DNA of 64,000 bases from the NCBI GenBank assembly GCA_021397835.1, contig JAJFZO010000120.1, positions 239,501-303,500 of the forward strand. The letters run 5' to 3'. Each line of letters opens with the position of its first letter. Within the stretch, counting starts at the first letter, position 1. Shown here one piece after another: positions 60,481-64,000 of this stretch. The stretch comes from Moringa oleifera. Taxonomy: Eukaryota; Streptophyta; Magnoliopsida; Brassicales; Moringaceae. The position numbers and the translations under genes were made by a program. The notes below the pieces were generated by a model, which worked only from the letters and a program-made list of their open reading frames with translations, had not been told where the DNA came from and did no database searches.

Positions 60481-61790
60481 CCATTATGTGAAATGTGCGC
60501 CTTCAAAATGAAATGTTTTTTTTTTTAAATATGCACTAGAAAAAATAATTTCAATAGAAGATATGATGATAGACATGGCAGTAGAATGCCTTAAAATTAT
60601 TAAAGCTAAAATAGATAATAAACAAGAATGATGTTCTAATTTATTTATTTTTTGTTAGGTTGGGATATGTACTAGGTCGCTCTCTTTAAGACATTTATCA
60701 ACTTTACTCTTGATGTACATCAATATACAGTACCATTATCCCCATGATAAAATAACTCAAAATAATCTATCTCGAATATTTTATACACGGTAGAGAATCA
60801 AAAATATCTACACCTTCAAAGTGTTGCTTGAAATCCAGTAAAATAAAAAAATAGAAATAAATTGTATCTAAAATATGATAAATAACTGTAGGATAAAAAG
60901 AGGTTAGAGAAAGTTTTAGAAAGGTTAAAAGGAAGCTTTAGAGAGGTTAAAGAGAGCTTGAGAGCGAGAACTAAGAGAGGTGAGTTATTGCTTCCTATAC
61001 GTCAAGTCAGGGGTTAGAGACTGATTCATATAAGAGAGGCCGATAAGGATCTTAACGGAGGAGAAAGATATATTGTGCATTACTATTAATTTGAAATATT
61101 CAATATCATGATAAATTTTCAAATTGATAGAGTTGGATAGTAAATTCTCAAATAAAACGATAAAATTTCTTACTCTTAATATGGTTTTAAGTATGATTGA
61201 TGACTTCAAATTATTTGATATTGATAATATTATTACTGTTGTTATAGATTATTAGTATTATCTAGATTTTGATAAAAGTAATAATGAAGATTTGAAAAAA
61301 TAGTTGGATTATTACAATAAAATATTTAGTTTTTTAGAATTTTAGGATGTTAATTCTAACTCTTTTTAAATTATATAGAATTTTAATAGAAACAAAGAGG
61401 TCGCAACTTTGATTAATAAATTGGTTGATATTGATTCTTTTGATTTCTGCAGCAATAACAAAATAAACATTTTCATCAGTAAACTCATCAAAAACTTATT
61501 TTTGTAATAAAATGGATGATAACTTTGTTGCAAATTATATAGTCATTTATTTTTTTTAAAAAAAATATTGATTCAATTGGCGTAAATTCCATCACCAATG
61601 AGTAATAATATGAAACTTGGTAGAAAAATTTTAAATTTAAATTAGTTATTTTTAAAAGCGTAAGGTTTGTTACATCCCACTATTCAGTCGTACCTTTATT
61701 TTAAAATAGACAATAGTTTTCCATGAAAATGGCTGGGAAAGATATTGTTTTTAAGAGGTTAACAACCACGACAGGTACCTAGGCGGGATT
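60481..61790. other. Possible 5' leader or LTR of the copia relic, and AT-rich DNA
   Basis: No gene seen. By position the left part would hold the 5' untranslated region and LTR of the minus-strand copia element, but no primer-binding site or LTR pair was found. Confidence 0.35.
60899..60962. repeat. Three ~22-bp purine-rich tandem units
   Basis: Units at 60899-60919, 60920-60941 and 60942-60962 share the pattern A(G/A)AGGTTA-A-A-AG(C/T)TT-AG, for example AGAGGTTAGAGAAAGTTTTAG. They are nearly all purine on the plus strand. Confidence 0.75.
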
Positions 61791-61792
61791 AG

Positions 61793-61960
61793 GGGTGAGC
61801 ATTCGGTTATTTCGGTTTATTCGGTTTGAAAATTTTTAAAACCGAATTAACCGAATTTTTTTTATAAATTAACCGAAACCGACCGAATTTAAAAGATAAC
61901 CAAATTAACCGAACCGAATTTTTTTCAATCGGTTTAATCGGTTACCGAATAAACCGAATA
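61793..61960. repeat. hAT-type terminal/subterminal repeats (CGGTT/AACCG)
   Basis: Starts GGGGTGAGCATTCGGTTATT and contains multiple CGGTT words in direct orientation, then AACCGAATTAACCGAA in inverted orientation, then CGGTT words again. The block can fold on itself. Such sequence is common at plant hAT ends, where transposase binds short subterminal repeats. Confidence 0.75.
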
Positions 61961-62034
61961 AATCAAAAATTTATTTAAGTTTAAATTTTATATTTTTTAC
62001 TTTTAAATTGTTTTAAATCTTAATAATAATTTAT

Positions 62035-62558
62035 AATTTCCATCTCTGAGATAATGTTTCCATCGTTATCAACTGATAACAGATGAGCCTCATCAGGAGC
62101 AAGGTCAGTCAACTTGGCTAAAGCATTTAATGTCTTGCCTTTAGCCAATACCTCCAAGTATTTGCCCAAGAGAATAAAGGATATCAACATTGCACTAGTC
62201 TCAAAAAAATCTTGTCCTTCAAATGTATCTGAAGTCATAGCTTTGATTGCTACGTATGCAGAATAAAAATAAGCAGCATTGGTACCCAGTGCAACTAGAA
62301 CATCCATATTAGCAGATTTTCTTCTCAAAGCATGGTATGATCCAACATAAAACCTAATAAAGACATCCTGGGGTAAGTAATTATTGGGATACATAAAGAA
62401 ATAGCGCATCACTACTTCACAGAATCAGAGACACTGACATTGTGGCAAAATAGCAGCAACAATACAAAAGAGGGGTACTGATTCATTACCTTCTGCCAAC
62501 AAAGAATTGCACTGGCGTGCACAGGATCCATCTAAGAAGCATCCCAACACTGAGCATT
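62035..62558 (-). pseudogene. HMA5-like copper P-type ATPase fragment (two exons and intron)
   Basis: The parent enzyme pumps copper across membranes using ATP. Exon a (62558-62490) starts after an AG acceptor and reads MLSVGMLLRWILCTPVQFF then VGR, ending at a GT donor. The intron is 62489-62354 (136 bp, GT-AG). Exon b (62353-62035) continues in frame: FYVGSYHALRRKSANMDVLV, ALGTNAAYFYSAY, FFETSAMLISFILLGKYLEV, AKLTDLAPDEAHLLSVDNDG, ending at about EMEI. This covers membrane helices preceding the actuator domain and its start. The CPC metal site, DKTG phosphorylation site and TGE loop are absent. No stop or frameshift occurs in either exon, and the joint stays in frame, so the fragment is young or constrained. 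ANMDVLVALGTNAAYFYS favours HMA5 over RAN1/HMA7. It lies between a hAT terminus and the hAT transposase, on the transposase strand. Confidence 0.88.
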
Positions 62559-62676
62559 CTGTAAATCTTGTACTCTAACCAGTTGTATCCAATGCAATTG
62601 CACTGTAAATTACCTTGAAACAGCAATACACTTTCACACTAATCAATTGTAGCATCCAATGCAATTTTTGACAAAT

Positions 62677-64000
62677 CTATAAACACATAATCAAATTTGG
62701 TATTAAGAAAAGTGGTATTAAGCTTATCCAATAAAGATTAGTAATTAAAAAATATAAAATAATCAAATAAACAAAATAATTACTCATATCAAGTTTTTCA
62801 AGCTCTACCAAGTCCTCTTCAATGGCATCAAAACATGGAGATCCACGTAACCAATCTTGAGCACAAATAAGGGCTTGTACAAGTTTAGGAGTTAATGAAC
62901 TCCTATATGTATCAAGTACACGTCCGTCGGTGCTAAAAGCAGATTCAGAAGCAACCGTAGATATAGGAGCTGCCAATACATCACGAGCCATATGGGAAAG
63001 AATAGGAAACCTATGACTATTAAGTTTCCACCAATCAAGAATATCAAAGTTATCATCATCTTTTGCATCCTCTTCACTTAAAAATCTATCCAATTCTGAT
63101 TTATTTTCTTCTTTTTCGATCTCTTTCTTATATCTCTTGAACTTAGATAAAAGAACTTGTCTCTCCTTTTCCAATCCTAATTCATTTCCCTCTGCAATTT
63201 GACTTACTTGACTGCTTTCACCAACTTGTTCATGTTGAGGTTGCAAACTTCTTTTGTACTCATCAAACAACTCTTCAACTGCTTTTTTCACATTACTAGT
63301 CATCATTGAAGCTTGTTCCATATCATACATTTCCAAAAAGCAAAAGTTGACAAACTCAAGCTTTTTTCTAGGATCAAGAATAGAAGCAACATAAAGTAGT
63401 ACATTCATCTTCTCCACATTTCCCCAATACTTATCAAACTTATCTTTCATTTTCTTTGTCATTGCATTTAACTCAATATCAGAATGTGTTTCCCAATTGC
63501 GCAAAGTAGCATAAACATTACAAATATCATCAAGAAAACTATTGGAGGTGACATATGAAGAACCTGAAACTTTGATTGTTAGTTCATAAAATTGTTGCAA
63601 GAAAAGACAAAACCTCCTAATAGTTTTCCAATCTTTTTTTTTCAGGCAACCCATCTCCCATTATCAACTCATTTCTATAATGCGGATCAATATCATCAAA
63701 AACCTCAAAAGCCTTCTCAAATTTTTGAGCTGCATCCAACATCAAGTAAGTGAAGTTCCACCTAGTGCTAACATCCAAACACAATAAACTTTTGCTTTCA
63801 ATTTTTTCAACTAAAGCACATTCTTTAAATTTGGCCAACCTTGTAGGTGAATGTTTCACATATTTAACAGCCCCTCTAACCCGTGCAATTGACTCATTTA
63901 TTTCTTTCAATCCATCTGTAACAATGAGATTAAGAATGTGCGCAATGCATCTTAAATGAAGATATTTTCCTTCTTGAATGCAAGTTTCTAAATTATTCAA
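62677..64000 (-). CDS. hAT transposase (RICESLEEPER-like), C-terminal part, one frameshift
   Basis: The intact protein cuts and joins DNA at the element ends. Two overlapping frames cover the C-terminal half: 64000-63617 (CIAHILNLIVTDGLKEIN, VSTRWNFTYLMLDAA) and 63654-62677 (WKTIRRFCLFLQQFYELT, then the DUF4413-like middle, YVASILDPRKKLEFVNF, and the dimerisation domain DILDWWKLNSHRFPILSHMA, VASESAFSTDGRVLDTYRSS, ALICAQDWL). They join at a run of nine A (63634-63642 on the minus strand); eight would keep frame as PEKKDWKT. In all other respects this stretch is open, so the loss is recent or a sequencing error. The BED zinc finger and first catalytic Asp lie beyond the window. Confidence 0.88.

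Larger units (their letters stand above)
61791..64000 (-). mobile_element. hAT transposon, right part truncated by window edge
   Basis: The left limit is inferred from GGGGTGAGCATTCGG at 61793 and the CGGTT/AACCG-rich subterminal block that follows, which is typical of plant hAT ends. The minus-strand transposase (62677 to beyond 64000) places this as the 3' end of the element. Between them lies an HMA5-like exon-intron-exon fragment. The 8-bp target duplication and the other end are outside the window, so the full extent is unknown. The alternative is two different hAT pieces flanking an HMA5 relic. Confidence 0.6.

Noticed and set aside
1..64000. CRISPR arrays, operons, rRNA or tRNA genes
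   Set aside because: None seen. The DNA is plant nuclear; the short direct repeats are satellites, tandem duplications or transposon relics.

Overview
The window is nuclear DNA of a flowering plant, most likely a eudicot. It has AT-rich intergenic tracts, short GT-AG introns in plant genes, many decayed Ty1/copia retrotransposons, a hAT transposon, and recognisable plant-type gene relics (cytokinin oxidase, 14-3-3, prolyl oligopeptidase, HMA5-like copper ATPase). I cannot place the species. No rRNA, tRNA or CRISPR was seen. Only one gene looks intact.

Layout. 1-5.1 kb is AT-rich DNA with a palindromic minisatellite and a copia relic. 5.1-13.4 kb (minus strand) is an 11-exon gene for a nuclear-type J-domain protein with a C-terminal DUF3752/GPALPP region; all exon junctions keep frame, giving 601 codons. 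Two of its introns carry tandem duplications, and a 765-bp element with imperfect terminal inverted repeats lies about 140 bp upstream of the start codon. 14.3-24.5 kb is mostly non-coding, with a dead, intronless copy of the MTQ2/HemK2 methyltransferase at 21.0-21.8 kb and an unidentified exon-like relic at 22.6-23.2 kb.

24.5-45.9 kb is a mosaic of at least seven truncated Ty1/copia pieces in alternating orientation. Inside it are the first exon of a cytokinin oxidase (CKX) pseudogene, cut off inside intron 1, and an unknown decayed coding segment. 45.9-47.2 kb is a partial, internally inverted copy of the J-domain gene. 47.6-50.5 kb is strongly T-biased DNA with about three diverged 0.75-0.8 kb repeats. 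50.6-53.9 kb is a decayed, intron-containing prolyl oligopeptidase gene, followed by 14-3-3 terminal exons. 56.8-60.5 kb is another dead copia element. 61.8-64 kb is a hAT transposon end with a transposase that runs off the window. Between the transposase and the terminus sits an HMA5-like exon-intron-exon fragment, apparently captured.

The window reads as one living gene next to a transposon graveyard that repeatedly copied, inverted and truncated host genes. I see no convincing new multi-gene system. The most interesting structures are the hAT-associated HMA5 fragment and the inverted partial copy of the J-domain gene.
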